DNA of 64,000 nucleotides from Ruegeria meonggei (GTDB lineage Bacteria > Pseudomonadota > Alphaproteobacteria > Rhodobacterales > Rhodobacteraceae), in contig NZ_FWFP01000007.1 in the NCBI RefSeq assembly GCF_900172215.1, positions 124,001 to 188,000 of the forward strand. The letters are read 5' to 3'. Below the pieces are notes generated by a model. It searched no databases. It was given only the letters and a program-made list of their open reading frames with translations, and was not told the DNA's origin. Position numbers and translations under genes: made by a program. Position 1 is the stretch's first letter; every line of letters starts with the position of its first letter. Shown here piece by piece: positions 52,844 through 61,623 of the stretch.

Positions 52844-54415
52844 ATGGGGGCCGCAGCATTGGGTTGGGCAGAAAATGATCGTGGAAAGGAAGACAACCGC
52901 AAGGCTGCGCAATACGTCCGTATGTCGACAGAACATCAGCGCTACTCAACCGAAAATCAGGCGGATGCGATCCAGCGATACGCCGAGGAGCGCGGCTACC
53001 AGATCATCCGCACGTACTCAGATGCAGGTAAGAGTGGCCTACGCATTCAGGGACGCGCTGGTCTCACCCAATTGATCGAAGACATCGAAGCGGGCCAAAC
53101 TGCGTTCAAAACAGTTCTCGTCTACGACATCAGCCGTTGGGGGCGTTTTCAGGACGCTGATGAAAGCGCCTACTATGAGTACATCTGCAAGCGCGCTGGC
53201 ATATCGGTCGAGTATTGTGCTGAGCAGTTCGAAAACGATGGCAGCCCAATGTCCACGGTCGTCAAGGGGTTAAAGCGGGCGATGGCAGGAGAATATAGTC
53301 GGGAGCTGTCTCAGAAGGTTTTCGCCGGACAATCTCGCCTGATTGAATTGGGCTATCGCCAAGGCGGCGCGCCCGGATTTGGCTTAAGACGGATGCTGAT
53401 TGATGAAGCGGGCAAACCGAAAGGCATACTATCGCGCGGTGAACACAAGAGTATCCAAACAGACCGTGTGACACTGGTCCCGGGACCGGATCATGAAATC
53501 GCCATTGTGAACCAGATTTTCGAGAGCTTCGTTCATGATGGCCAATCCGAGGTTGAGATTGCTGCCGAGCTCAATGCACGCAGGATCAAAACCGACATGG
53601 ATCGCAGTTGGTCGCCTGCAGTTGTACGTCAAATTCTGACCAACGAAAAATACATCGGCAATAACATCTGGAATCGCAATTCGTTCAAACTGAAGAAGCG
53701 CCACGTGCGCAACGATCCGAGCAATTGGGTGCGTGCGACAGGTGTCTTCGAAGCGATCGTCAACACCGATCTTTTCGCTGCGGCAGGTGCGATCATTGGA
53801 TCGCGAGCGCAGCGCATGTCAGATGAAGAGATGCTCGAAGGTCTGAAAGAAACCTTGGAAGAGAACGGATTCCTTTCTGGGATTGTTATCAACGAAGCCG
53901 CTGCACTACCTTCGAGCGGGGCATATCAAAGCCGGTTTGGCAGTTTGTTGCGCGCATATAGTCTTGTGGGTTTCAAACCGGACAGAGATTACCGCTACAT
54001 CGAGATCAATAGGCGGCTGCGCGGGGTGCATGCCGACATCATCCGGGACACCATTTCTGGCGTTGAGGCCGTTGGCGGACAGGTCGATCACAATCCGCAA
54101 ACAGACACTCTTACCATCAACGAAGAGTTCACCGTGTCCGTAGTCATAGCCCGTTGCATGCAAACTGGTGCTGGCGCTTTTCGATGGAACATTCGCCTCG
54201 ATACCGGCCACTTGCCCGACATGACCATCGTCGTCCGGATGGGACAGATGAATGAGTTACCACTGGACTACTATTTGCTGCCAACGTTTGACATGACCAA
54301 ATCCAAGCTGCGCCTGTCGGAAAACAATGGCCTGTCCCTTGATGCATACCGTTTCGACGACCTCACGCACTTTTTTGATATGGCGGCACGCGCACCACTT
54401 CTGGAGGTTGCGTGA
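52844..54415 (+). CDS. Large serine recombinase/resolvase
   Basis: Site-specific recombinase of 523 residues. The resolvase domain starts KAAQYVRMSTEHQRYSTENQ with catalytic Ser28 and continues IIRTYSDAGKSGL and VLVYDISRWGRFQD. The recombinase DNA-binding domain follows (VRQILTNEKYIGNNIWNRN). Residues beyond 370 form an extra C-terminal domain. The stop overlaps the first base of the next gene (TGATG), so it is co-translated with two ParB-like genes. This is the likely mobility gene of the island. No att site could be found by eye. Confidence 0.88.
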   Translation: MGAAALGWAENDRGKEDNRKAAQYVRMSTEHQRYSTENQADAIQRYAEERGYQIIRTYSDAGKSGLRIQGRAGLTQLIEDIEAGQTAFKTVLVYDISRWGRFQDADESAYYEYICKRAGISVEYCAEQFENDGSPMSTVVKGLKRAMAGEYSRELSQKVFAGQSRLIELGYRQGGAPGFGLRRMLIDEAGKPKGILSRGEHKSIQTDRVTLVPGPDHEIAIVNQIFESFVHDGQSEVEIAAELNARRIKTDMDRSWSPAVVRQILTNEKYIGNNIWNRNSFKLKKRHVRNDPSNWVRATGVFEAIVNTDLFAAAGAIIGSRAQRMSDEEMLEGLKETLEENGFLSGIVINEAAALPSSGAYQSRFGSLLRAYSLVGFKPDRDYRYIEINRRLRGVHADIIRDTISGVEAVGGQVDHNPQTDTLTINEEFTVSVVIARCMQTGAGAFRWNIRLDTGHLPDMTIVVRMGQMNELPLDYYLLPTFDMTKSKLRLSENNGLSLDAYRFDDLTHFFDMAARAPLLEVA

Positions 54416-55313
54416 TGAGCAATACCGCTTCCGAACAGACGGTGCAGGTTCCAGTCGACGCAATCACGGTGGTGAATCCGAGGATCCGTAATCAAAAGGT
54501 ATTTGAGGAGATCACTGCCAACATCGCCGCGCTTGGACTGAAGAGACCAATCACGGTCGCGGTACGAGAACCTGAGAGCGATGGTGAACCAAGCTACGAG
54601 TTGGTGTGCGGCCAGGGGCGGTTGGAAGCCTTCAAAGCCCTCGGTCAGTCGGAGATACCTGCATTGTTATCAATGCCAGCAGTGAAGACTGTCTGGTGAT
54701 GAGCCTCGTGGAAAATGTCGCACGTCGGCAGCACCATTCCCTTGATTTGCTGAGAGACATTCGGCGGCTCAAGGAAAGCGGCTATTCAGAACGGGAGATC
54801 GCAGACAAAACGCAGCTTTCCACCAAATATGTGCATGGCGTCCTTAGACTTTTGGAAGGCCACGAACATCGCTTGCTGCGCGCCGTGGAAAGCGGGAAGA
54901 TTCCGGTGAGTGTCGCCGTCGATATCGCCGACGCGGATGACGTTGGTGTGCAGACGGTTCTTAGGCAAGCCTATGAGAAAAATCTCCTCCGTGGAGGGAG
55001 GCTTTTAAAGGCAAAGCGACTTGTGGAAGCACGCCAAAAGCATGGTAAAGGTCGCGCGTCATCTGACAGAAGTTCCCGCAAGAGCCTTTCAGTCGAGAGC
55101 TTGCTCAAGACTTACGAAAACGATGTCGAAAAGAAAAAAGTTCTACTGCGCAAGGCACATGCGACACGCAGTGAAATGCTCTTTCTCATTCAATCACTCA
55201 AGATCCTGATGGCGGACGAAAATTTCGTCACCTTGTTGCGCGCAGAGGGTTTGGCGAGTCTGCCGAGAACAATTTCTGATCAACTGACATCTCTGGAAGG
55301 CACGCAGTCATGA
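54415..55313 (+). pseudogene. ParB/RepB-like protein gene with a one-base frameshift
   Basis: The first frame (54415-54699) encodes a ParB N-terminal domain: VPVDAITVVNPRIRNQKVFE, YELVCGQGRLEAFKALG. It leaves the family pattern after SEIPAL, and the +1-shifted frame resumes at IVINASSEDCLVMSLVENVA, with the HTH SEREIADKTQLSTKYVHGVL and a RepB-like C-terminus to 55313. Inserting one base near 54660-54664 (GCATT to GCAATT) restores a single frame. Either the gene is inactivated or the base is a sequencing error. Its 3' end overlaps the next ParB gene (ATGA). Confidence 0.82.
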
Positions 55314-56209
55314 CGACGACCCATCAAGAACGAACCGTCGCAGCGGCCTTTGAGCAGGAATTGGTGACCGTTCCGTTTTGTCAGATTGCGCCACTCTATC
55401 TGGTAAACTCACAAAAGAAGGCCAGCATCAAGTTCAGGCAGATCGCAACTTCCATTCAAGACATCGGCCTCGTCGAGCCAATGGTGGTTTCGCGTGATCC
55501 GCAAAACCTGGGACACTACACCTTGCTTGATGGTCATCTGCGGCTTGAGGTTCTGAAGGATCAGGGGAAGACGGATTCACGTTGTCTTGTTTCAACTGAC
55601 GACGAAGCCTTTACCTACAACAAGCGGATCAACCGTCTCGCGACCATCCAGGAACACAAGATGATCCTGCGTGCGCTGTCATTGGGTGTCCCTGAGGCCC
55701 GACTTGCCAGCGCGCTTAACATCAACATCAGAACCCTGACACAGAAACGCAAGCTCCTCGACGGCATATGCACAGAAGCTGCAGAACTGCTCAAAGACAA
55801 GCAAGTCGCCCTGATCGGGTTTCAAATTCTCAAGAAAATGAAACCCATACGCCAGATCGAAGCGGCGCAATTGATGGTCGCCATGAACAAGTTCACCATC
55901 AACTATGCGCGGTCTCTGCTGGCAGCGACACCGGAAAACCTGCTGCTGTCGGCCGCAACGCCCAAGAAGATCAGGGGCATTTCGCGCGAACAGCTCGACT
56001 TGATGGAACGTGAGTCAGCCAGCCTGGAGAGAGAGGTGCGTCTTGTTGAAGACAGCTATGGAACCGACCATCTCGATCTGGTCCTCGCACGCGGGTACAT
56101 CTCTAAACTGATGAGCAGTGAGCGGATCACGCGGTATCTGTCGCTGCATCACGATGAGTTCTTGCCCGCATTCGAAAAGATCACTGAGGGGGAAGCGTTC
56201 GCGTCCTGA
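55310..56209 (+). CDS. ParB/RepB-like partition protein
   Basis: Protein of 299 residues, second of a tandem ParB pair behind the serine recombinase. ParB N-domain features are FRQIATSIQDIGLVEPMVVS and YTLLDGHLRLEVLKDQG, followed by a helical DNA-binding region (LSLGVPEARLASALNINIRT) and a RepB-type C-terminus (LIGFQILKKMKPIRQIEAAQ). The arrangement recombinase-ParB-ParB occurs in alphaproteobacterial integrated elements. It may mark the element DNA or act with the recombinase rather than segregate a plasmid. The 217 nt after it carry no convincing gene. Confidence 0.85.
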   Translation: MTTTHQERTVAAAFEQELVTVPFCQIAPLYLVNSQKKASIKFRQIATSIQDIGLVEPMVVSRDPQNLGHYTLLDGHLRLEVLKDQGKTDSRCLVSTDDEAFTYNKRINRLATIQEHKMILRALSLGVPEARLASALNINIRTLTQKRKLLDGICTEAAELLKDKQVALIGFQILKKMKPIRQIEAAQLMVAMNKFTINYARSLLAATPENLLLSAATPKKIRGISREQLDLMERESASLEREVRLVEDSYGTDHLDLVLARGYISKLMSSERITRYLSLHHDEFLPAFEKITEGEAFAS

Positions 56210-56426
56210 AGGCGTCCCGCGCGGGGTAATTTGTTGGGGACCCGGACCCATGAAGCGCGGGGACCGCAGGAGACGCCGCACGGTGGGGCGGATCAAGGGC
56301 GGTGATGGGGACGGCGGCGAACCCGTCTGGGCCCATCAAGCCGGGCCATTTGCCCCGCAAGTTGGTTCCTGCCCGTCTGCGCGCGTCGTTTGCTCAGAAA
56401 GGCGCGCGCAGACATCAAGCTGCGGA

Positions 56427-56681
56427 TCAGCCGCGTTGTTCAATCAATAACCTGAGCAGTTCTTCATCAAAGGCACTGTCCTCTTGTGTGCTAGGTTTGC
56501 CGCTGAATACCCAATCGCGGTCAAATCTCTCCATCTCGATGACCATCGCAACGGCTTCGCCGTTCTTGAATATCGGCACGAGCCAGTGATCCGCCTTTTC
56601 AAGTAATATCTGCCCCATTTCGCCCAGATCTTCGACATTCACTTTCTGTCTGCGGAGATAGGCGCATCTTGCTTTGTCCAT
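56427..56681 (-). CDS. Small unknown protein at the end of the integrated element
   Basis: 84-residue protein beginning MDKARCAYLRRQKVNVEDLG with VPIFKNGEAVAMVIEMERFD in the middle and an acidic helix at the end (EDSAFDEELLRLLIEQ). It looks cytoplasmic. ATG 56681 has AAAGGAAA 7 nt upstream and is preferred to the frame start at 56726. No family recognised; size and setting would suit an antitoxin-like or element-maintenance protein, but no toxin gene is beside it. Confidence 0.55.
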   Translation of the reverse strand: MDKARCAYLRRQKVNVEDLGEMGQILLEKADHWLVPIFKNGEAVAMVIEMERFDRDWVFSGKPSTQEDSAFDEELLRLLIEQRG

Positions 56682-57290
56682 TTGGTTTCCTTTCTTTACA
56701 CACACCTGTTCCGGGTCCGACGGCATGTCAGACTGGCGGGTGTGAGAAGCGAAAACATCATCAGGACATCAGGCAGACCGTTCGTTTGAGGAACCGTGCG
56801 GCATCTTACGAGGCTGGAAGCGCATTTCCAAGATTGGACTGAATGCACTACCCTACGTTGATTTTATGGCCATAGCAAAGCAAGAACATCGCTGAACCGG
56901 TTTTATGTGAAGCGATCTCTGGTTGAGTAGTGGCCATTCAGTGGAACGAGTACAAAAGGCTGCCTCGCGGACTTTGCCGCCGTTGCCATTCAGTGTGTTT
57001 GCTGACGCAGCATTCGCTCGCAAGTGCAGCGCACTCTTCGCTGCGTTGCAGCCGGTGTCGCCAGAGCGGCCACTGCAATCCACTTCGAGGGACGAGTTTC
57101 AAACCGCCCTTTCGCCGCGAGCGGGATCGACCATCCAGGAGCGGACAAAGCGCCATTTCGCTTCGCACACGCCAATGGCTACTTTAGAGAAAATCTCCTT
57201 TTCCCGACGAGAACGGCTGAATCGGTGCAATTTGTTAGGGTCGGTTTCTATTGAGTAGGAAATCTGCAAGGTCGGGCCTCCCAGCACTAT
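56682..57290. repeat. Gene-free stretch with dispersed intergenic repeat, copy 4
   Basis: ATGTGAAGCGATCTCTGGTT (56904-56923) matches copy 1 at 32402-32421 except for one base and copy 2 in part. The following 300 nt are GC-rich with Cys/Arg-rich frames on both strands that look non-coding. No RNA gene or terminator was recognised. Confidence 0.6.
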
Positions 57291-57482
57291 TTAGTCGACG
57301 CTGCACCCAGTGCCTCCTATCCCATCGTCTGTTCCGGGTTCGATAGACGGGCATTCTTCCTCTCCGTTGTTGATCGCCTCCTCAATAACGACAGGGGCTT
57401 CCACGACGGGCTCTTCCAGATTCTCGGTTCCTGAGCAGGCTGTCAGTATGAACAGGAAAAGGCAGTATCGAGTAGTTTTCAT
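57291..57482 (-). CDS. Short lipoprotein sharing sequence with the vWA lipoprotein
   Basis: 63-residue lipoprotein: MKTTRYCLFLFILTACSG with lipobox LTAC (Cys16), then NLEEPVVEAPVVIEEA and an acidic, Gly-rich tail with two cysteines (EECPSIEPG, GGTGCSVD). The NLEEPVVEAPVV segment also occurs just after the lipid-anchor Cys of the vWA lipoprotein at 58303. The ATG overlaps the stop of the DUF6502 gene by 4 nt, so the two are coupled. Function unknown. Confidence 0.65.
   Translation of the reverse strand: MKTTRYCLFLFILTACSGTENLEEPVVEAPVVIEEAINNGEEECPSIEPGTDDGIGGTGCSVD
57378..57425 (-). repeat. Inverted duplicate of a 46-48 bp lipoprotein segment, copy A
   Basis: Reverse complement of this segment matches 58405-58452 with about five mismatches over 46 nt, encoding NLEEPVVEAPVV in both. 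The DNA similarity suggests recent duplication or gene conversion between the divergent lipoprotein genes. Confidence 0.7.
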
Positions 57483-58285
57483 TCGGTCTTGTCCCTCTGA
57501 CGGTAAAAATAAGCGCCAGCGCGGAATCGGTACTCTGCGTCGGCTTTCTGACCTGCCTTCATGGCAGCTGCTTTGTCTGCGAGCGTTTCAAAAACTGCCA
57601 TCTGCGCTCGTTCATGTTCTTCTTTCAGTTCCAACAACTGATCCATGGTCAAGCCGCCATAATGAACTGCGCGTTCAAAATGTGCAGGCGTTTTGCCCAT
57701 GACGTTGTCGGTTGCGGCAGACATGTGGTCCCCAAGATTACGTGTCAGATAGGCCAACTGATCCTCGGACCCTGCAAGAGGCTGATAAGACGTCTGACTC
57801 AGTCGCAGGATGTCATTGTCCAACGTTTCTACCGTTCCTGCACTAAGCAACGTATCGAGCATTGTTCGCGGATGAACATCCCGTCGAATGTCACGGGCAA
57901 GGGCCTCGAATGACGGTTCTGCGCCGTTCTTGGGAATATCCTGAGCCAGATAAGCTGGATCTGTTCGCCACCGCGCTACCAATGTTGCCAAGTGATTGGA
58001 GCGCACCGGTGTACGCGGTTCTGATTTCAGGCGAGCAATGTCACGCCTTTGCAGGCCGGTAAGAACTGAGATGCGGCTGTCTGTAACTTTTCCTTCAGAC
58101 TGCTCAACCGCCGCCGCCAAATAATGCGCTTTCAATCGTTCCACCAACTCAGGAAACAGCACGCCGCGGGCAACCATTAGGCGCGCGAATGGAGCGAAGA
58201 GGGTATCAAGTAGATCTGGCACATGTGCTATATGCACATTTTTCTTGACGAGAGCAAGTCTCCATGAGATGTGTAAATTGCACAT
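57479..58285 (-). CDS. DUF6502 family protein
   Basis: Cytoplasmic protein of up to 268 residues. The family start is LLDTLFAPFARLMVARGVLF, followed by a putative winged helix, DSRISVLTGLQRRDIARLKS, and helical C-terminal parts ending KADAEYRFRAGAYFYRQRDK. DUF6502 proteins are poorly characterised; the HTH-like segment suggests a regulator. The start is uncertain: ATG 58285, GTG 58240 and GTG 58222 are all in frame, and the last would place the promoter-proximal dyad outside the coding region. It is coupled to the short lipoprotein and divergent from the vWA lipoprotein. Confidence 0.75.
   Translation of the reverse strand: MCNLHISWRLALVKKNVHIAHVPDLLDTLFAPFARLMVARGVLFPELVERLKAHYLAAAVEQSEGKVTDSRISVLTGLQRRDIARLKSEPRTPVRSNHLATLVARWRTDPAYLAQDIPKNGAEPSFEALARDIRRDVHPRTMLDTLLSAGTVETLDNDILRLSQTSYQPLAGSEDQLAYLTRNLGDHMSAATDNVMGKTPAHFERAVHYGGLTMDQLLELKEEHERAQMAVFETLADKAAAMKAGQKADAEYRFRAGAYFYRQRDKTE
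58223..58239. promoter_or_regulatory. 17-bp dyad 1 between DUF6502 and vWA genes
   Basis: ATGTGCTATATGCACAT has perfect 6-bp arms around a TATAT spacer. A second copy of the same architecture lies 46 bp away. TTGACG at 58245-58250, between them, could be a -35 box for the rightward gene. Confidence 0.55.
58269..58285. promoter_or_regulatory. 17-bp dyad 2 between DUF6502 and vWA genes
   Basis: ATGTGTAAATTGCACAT shares the ATGTG and GCACAT arms with dyad 1 at the same spacing. Its centre is 26 bp upstream of the vWA start codon, a position suited to repression. Confidence 0.5.
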
Positions 58286-58302
58286 TTATAGGAGTTGCGT
58301 TG

Positions 58303-59598
58303 ATGAACTATCTGCAAACCCGCGGGCCGAGCCCGGTTGGCGCAGCAATTGGTGCCGCGATTTTTGGAGTGTTTCTTTCAGGCTGCGCGGATGTCTCAAC
58401 CCTCGGGAATCTGGAAGAACCTGTCGTGGAAGCCCCTGTCGTCGTTGAGGAATCTGCGGCCGTTTCCGCGCCTTTGCCCGCGTCACAACCGGTCAGGTCC
58501 GTTCCGCGTCAGGGTGTGTTGACTGCGGGCGACATAGATGACTCGCTCAACCTCGCTGCGTTTGCCCTACAGCAATTGAAAGCATCGAAAGCGCTCGGTC
58601 TGCCTCGAGCAGATTTGTCCACACCGATTTTAGCAACCTTCGTAGGAGAGGATAATCAACCTGCGCCGGGCGTTCGTTTCACTCTGAGAAAGCCCGGTGC
58701 GTCTCAGCCATTCTATGACGGGCTTTCTGGTGTTGATGGCGCGGTCACTGTGTTCCCCGCGGCATTGGGTGCTGGACGAGTCCCAACGGTTGAACTACGG
58801 GCCTTCACGGATGGATCAGTAGCTCCGATCACCCGAAGCCTCAAAAGTACTGGAACTCGCCAAACGGTCAGAGTGCCTGGGAACCAGAAGTGGCAACCCA
58901 GTTTTCTGGATCTGGCCTTTGTCATTGATACAACTGGCAGTATGGATGACGAGATGGAATGGCTGGTAAAGGATTTGGACTCCATACTGCGACAGGCCAA
59001 AAGCGGCGCGGGCGATGTCGATATCCGGCTTGGCCTTGTGGTCTATAAATCGAGGGGAGATCGCTATGTGGTCAAAAGCTACGGTTTCACCAAAAGCAAC
59101 AAGCAGTTTCGCAAATGGCTCAGCGGTGAGCTGCCGACCGATGGCGGCGGTGGGTATCCCGAAGCGGTCGCAGACTCGCTGGAGGCGGGCGTATCACTGA
59201 ACTGGCGCCGAGGACATGGCGAGCGGCTCTTGTTTCAAATCGGGGACGAGCCGCCCCACGAAACACAGACCCGGACCTATTTGAATGCCACCCAGAAAGC
59301 CGCACTGAACGGCGTCCAGATTTTCAGTGTCGAAGCTAGCAGCCAGGGGCCGCATCTTGAATACCTTATGAGACAGGGGGCATTGGTTTCGAACGGGCGC
59401 TACATATTCCTGACTGATGACAGCGGTGTCGGGTATGCGCATAACGAACCCTCTACCACGTGTTACCGTGTAACTCCCCTCAACGAACTTATGGTTCGCG
59501 TTATTAAAAGCGAACTCAGCGGGCGACGCATTGAAGCTTCGAGCCAGAATGTTATCCGAGAAGTCGGGAGTTATCGGAGCGGCAAGTGCATTTACTAG
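58303..59598 (+). CDS. vWA domain lipoprotein
   Basis: Surface or periplasmic lipoprotein of 431 residues. A signal peptide with lipobox LSGC (Cys28) is followed by the Pro/Glu/Val-rich NLEEPVVEAPVVVEE, a linker, a beta-rich region (120-200) resembling a carboxypeptidase-regulatory or Ig-like fold, and a von Willebrand factor A domain from about 205. The metal-ion-dependent adhesion site is IDTTGSMDDEME. FQIGDEPPHE supplies a later MIDAS-type Asp. ATG 58303 has AGGAG 8 nt upstream and is preferred to 58264. Divergent from the DUF6502 gene across twin dyads. The ligand is unknown. Confidence 0.85.
   Translation: MNYLQTRGPSPVGAAIGAAIFGVFLSGCADVSTLGNLEEPVVEAPVVVEESAAVSAPLPASQPVRSVPRQGVLTAGDIDDSLNLAAFALQQLKASKALGLPRADLSTPILATFVGEDNQPAPGVRFTLRKPGASQPFYDGLSGVDGAVTVFPAALGAGRVPTVELRAFTDGSVAPITRSLKSTGTRQTVRVPGNQKWQPSFLDLAFVIDTTGSMDDEMEWLVKDLDSILRQAKSGAGDVDIRLGLVVYKSRGDRYVVKSYGFTKSNKQFRKWLSGELPTDGGGGYPEAVADSLEAGVSLNWRRGHGERLLFQIGDEPPHETQTRTYLNATQKAALNGVQIFSVEASSQGPHLEYLMRQGALVSNGRYIFLTDDSGVGYAHNEPSTTCYRVTPLNELMVRVIKSELSGRRIEASSQNVIREVGSYRSGKCIY
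58405..58452 (+). repeat. Inverted duplicate of a 46-48 bp lipoprotein segment, copy B
   Basis: Counterpart of 57378-57425 in the opposite orientation, located in the vWA lipoprotein gene just after the lipid-anchor codon. Confidence 0.7.
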
Positions 59599-59690
59599 CA
59601 AGATCGGAACGCTGCTTTGAGCGGTCTCGAGGGTCTGCAAAGACAGCGTTTCTTCCGAATTCGGACATTCGTATGCGAATGTCAGCTTCT

Positions 59691-60482
59691 CTAATGCTGG
59701 CCAGCCGAAAAATCGTCGATTGACGACACCAGCTTCAACAGGTCGGCCTCATAGAAACCGGCGGCATTGATGCAATTCGTTTCGAGCATCTTCAGCCCGT
59801 CATCCGTGCGACAAATGTCGATAACATAGGCCGGTGCGTAATTTGGGTTTGCCTCCACCAACCTCTTGGCAAAATCCAAGGCATCCTCGTCAATTTCATG
59901 TCGGTAAACGACGCGCGAGCCTTCTTTGTAGAGAGAGAAAGTAACAATCTCATCTCTGACCACCCACAGTCGCCATTCTTTTTGAATGCGAACGGGCTTC
60001 GTGAACATCATTTCTGTATCGTGGCGAAGCGAACCTTTAGGTATCTCGTGCTCTTCTAGGGCAAGTACTTTGTTGGCCAAATCAATGATTTCACCAGTAG
60101 ACTTTACGTTTCCGGGCTCTTCTTTGCTGTCTTCAACTGGGCGCAGGAACCAGTTTTTCCCGTCATCGGGAAATTGTTCCGGAATATCTCGCAGCGCTAA
60201 GAAAAGAGCATCCGCGCCATTTAGCAGAAATGGGTGCCACGATGCTTCATGGACAAAGGGCCTTATCTTGAAGACGCCGGGCTTAAGGCCGTTGGCCTTT
60301 GCGTATCGCCATAGGGTATAAGAACCGAACATCACAACGGCGTTCGGATCATCAATAGTCGGAGTTGGCGTCAGTTCGCCAATGAACGGAACAACCTTGT
60401 GCCAAGAGTAAGGGATTTCGAGCCGATCAAGTGCATCAGCCATCTTCCGAGTGTTCTCAAAATCCTGAAGTATCCATTGCAT
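59691..60482 (-). CDS. ATP-grasp domain protein (DUF4343-like)
   Basis: Predicted ATP-dependent ligase-fold protein, 263 residues. Features include VVMFGSYTLWRYAKANGLKP, FLRPVEDSKE, EWRLWVVRDEIV and the metal-binding MLETNCINAAGFYEAD near the C-terminus, the last typical of ATP-grasp enzymes. Its substrate is unknown; related proteins are often encoded in phage or mobile contexts, and here it sits beside a tyrosine recombinase. The ATG at 60482 is the only good start. Confidence 0.72.
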   Translation of the reverse strand: MQWILQDFENTRKMADALDRLEIPYSWHKVVPFIGELTPTPTIDDPNAVVMFGSYTLWRYAKANGLKPGVFKIRPFVHEASWHPFLLNGADALFLALRDIPEQFPDDGKNWFLRPVEDSKEEPGNVKSTGEIIDLANKVLALEEHEIPKGSLRHDTEMMFTKPVRIQKEWRLWVVRDEIVTFSLYKEGSRVVYRHEIDEDALDFAKRLVEANPNYAPAYVIDICRTDDGLKMLETNCINAAGFYEADLLKLVSSIDDFSAGQH

Positions 60483-60668
60483 GAATTTGTACTCAAATCT
60501 GACTGTTTATCCCCTGCATAGAGAACACCATCCCGTTACATGCTCAACAGCAGACATTGGAATTGGGTGTAATCTCTGTAGGTCTGGGCTCGATCCGAAC
60601 CGCTGCTGCGGAGCGAACGCAGGTCCGGTCCGGGTTGGCGAACGGCAAGTGCCGCCCGCCAACGTGGT

Positions 60669-61301
60669 TCAAATGTCGATTTGCTCGGCGATGCTCAGCG
60701 CATCTTCCAGCTCAACGCCAAGGTAGCGCACGGTGCTGTCCACTTTGGAGTGACCAAGGAGCAGCTGAACTGGGCGAAGATTGCCGGTCTTTCGGTAAAT
60801 TTCGGCCGCTTTCGTCCTGCGAAGCGAATGGGTGCCGTACCCGCTCGGTTCTAAACCAATCGCCGTCACCCAGTCGCGGACGAGCCGACCGTACTGGCGC
60901 GTCGAGATGTGCGGGCGGTCATGGAACCGGCTCGGGAACATGAACCGGCACGCAAACATCTCGGGCGACTTGACCCAAGCCAGGACAGTTTCGCGCGTGT
61001 TTTCCGTCAGTTCAAATTGAACGGGGCGCTTGGTTTTGCTCTGGATCACAGAAACTCGCTCCCGCACGCGGTTATCTTTGACCAGATCAGCAACCGCCAG
61101 CTTCACCAGATCGCATCCTCGCAGTTTGCTTTCGATAGCCACGTTGAAAAGCGCAAGATCGCGCAGGTTGCCCGACAGTTCGAGCCGCGCGCGGATTGCC
61201 CAGACTTGTTTCGGCAACAGTGGTCGTTTCTGGCCCATGATCCGGCCCTTGTTCCAGGCTCTTCGTTTCGGGGTGACAGCGGGAAGTTGGACTCTTGGCA
61301 T
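60669..61301 (-). CDS. Tyrosine recombinase/integrase
   Basis: Site-specific recombinase of 210 residues with the full catalytic set: Arg in ESKLRGCDLV, Lys in QSKTKRPVQF, HSLRRTKAAE (His-x-x-Arg), LLGHSKVDST (His) and the nucleophile Tyr in VRYLGVEL. It is short because it lacks the usual N-terminal arm-binding domain. ATG 61301 has GGAGGG 7 nt upstream and is preferred to 61343. Together with the ATP-grasp gene it may be a small remnant element. No att repeats were found by eye. Confidence 0.87.
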   Translation of the reverse strand: MPRVQLPAVTPKRRAWNKGRIMGQKRPLLPKQVWAIRARLELSGNLRDLALFNVAIESKLRGCDLVKLAVADLVKDNRVRERVSVIQSKTKRPVQFELTENTRETVLAWVKSPEMFACRFMFPSRFHDRPHISTRQYGRLVRDWVTAIGLEPSGYGTHSLRRTKAAEIYRKTGNLRPVQLLLGHSKVDSTVRYLGVELEDALSIAEQIDI

Positions 61302-61623
61302 AGTGCGCCCTCCAATCCTCCCGCCAAACCTAGACATCAGCACCGTGCTGACACCTGAATTTTACAGGCAGTTTGAATGGCCGTTGTCAGGTTGCCTGTT
61401 CTTTGGGACACGCCGCAGACGCATTCGGCAGCTGCGAGCCCAGAGTGCAAATTGATGCGGTCGGCCCAAATACGTGCGAAGCGTGCGTCGCTGCCGTTGG
61501 TCCTACAATGGACGGCCCATTCCGGACGTTGACCGCCACTAGAAGTGCTGCAACGCAGAGTTCTTCACAATCATATTTGATCCTATTGCATGTTCTTTCT
61601 GCTCACTCAGACGCGACGGGCTG

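Noticed and set aside
56250..56450. Plus-strand frame MKRGDRRRRRTVGR after the second ParB gene
   Set aside because: Low-complexity Arg/Gly start that runs antisense into the small gene at 56427; no Shine-Dalgarno or family.
56923..57258. Frames of 76-111 codons in the gap before the short lipoprotein
   Set aside because: Overlapping open frames on both strands with Arg/Ser/Cys-rich products; typical of GC-rich non-coding DNA next to the dispersed repeat.
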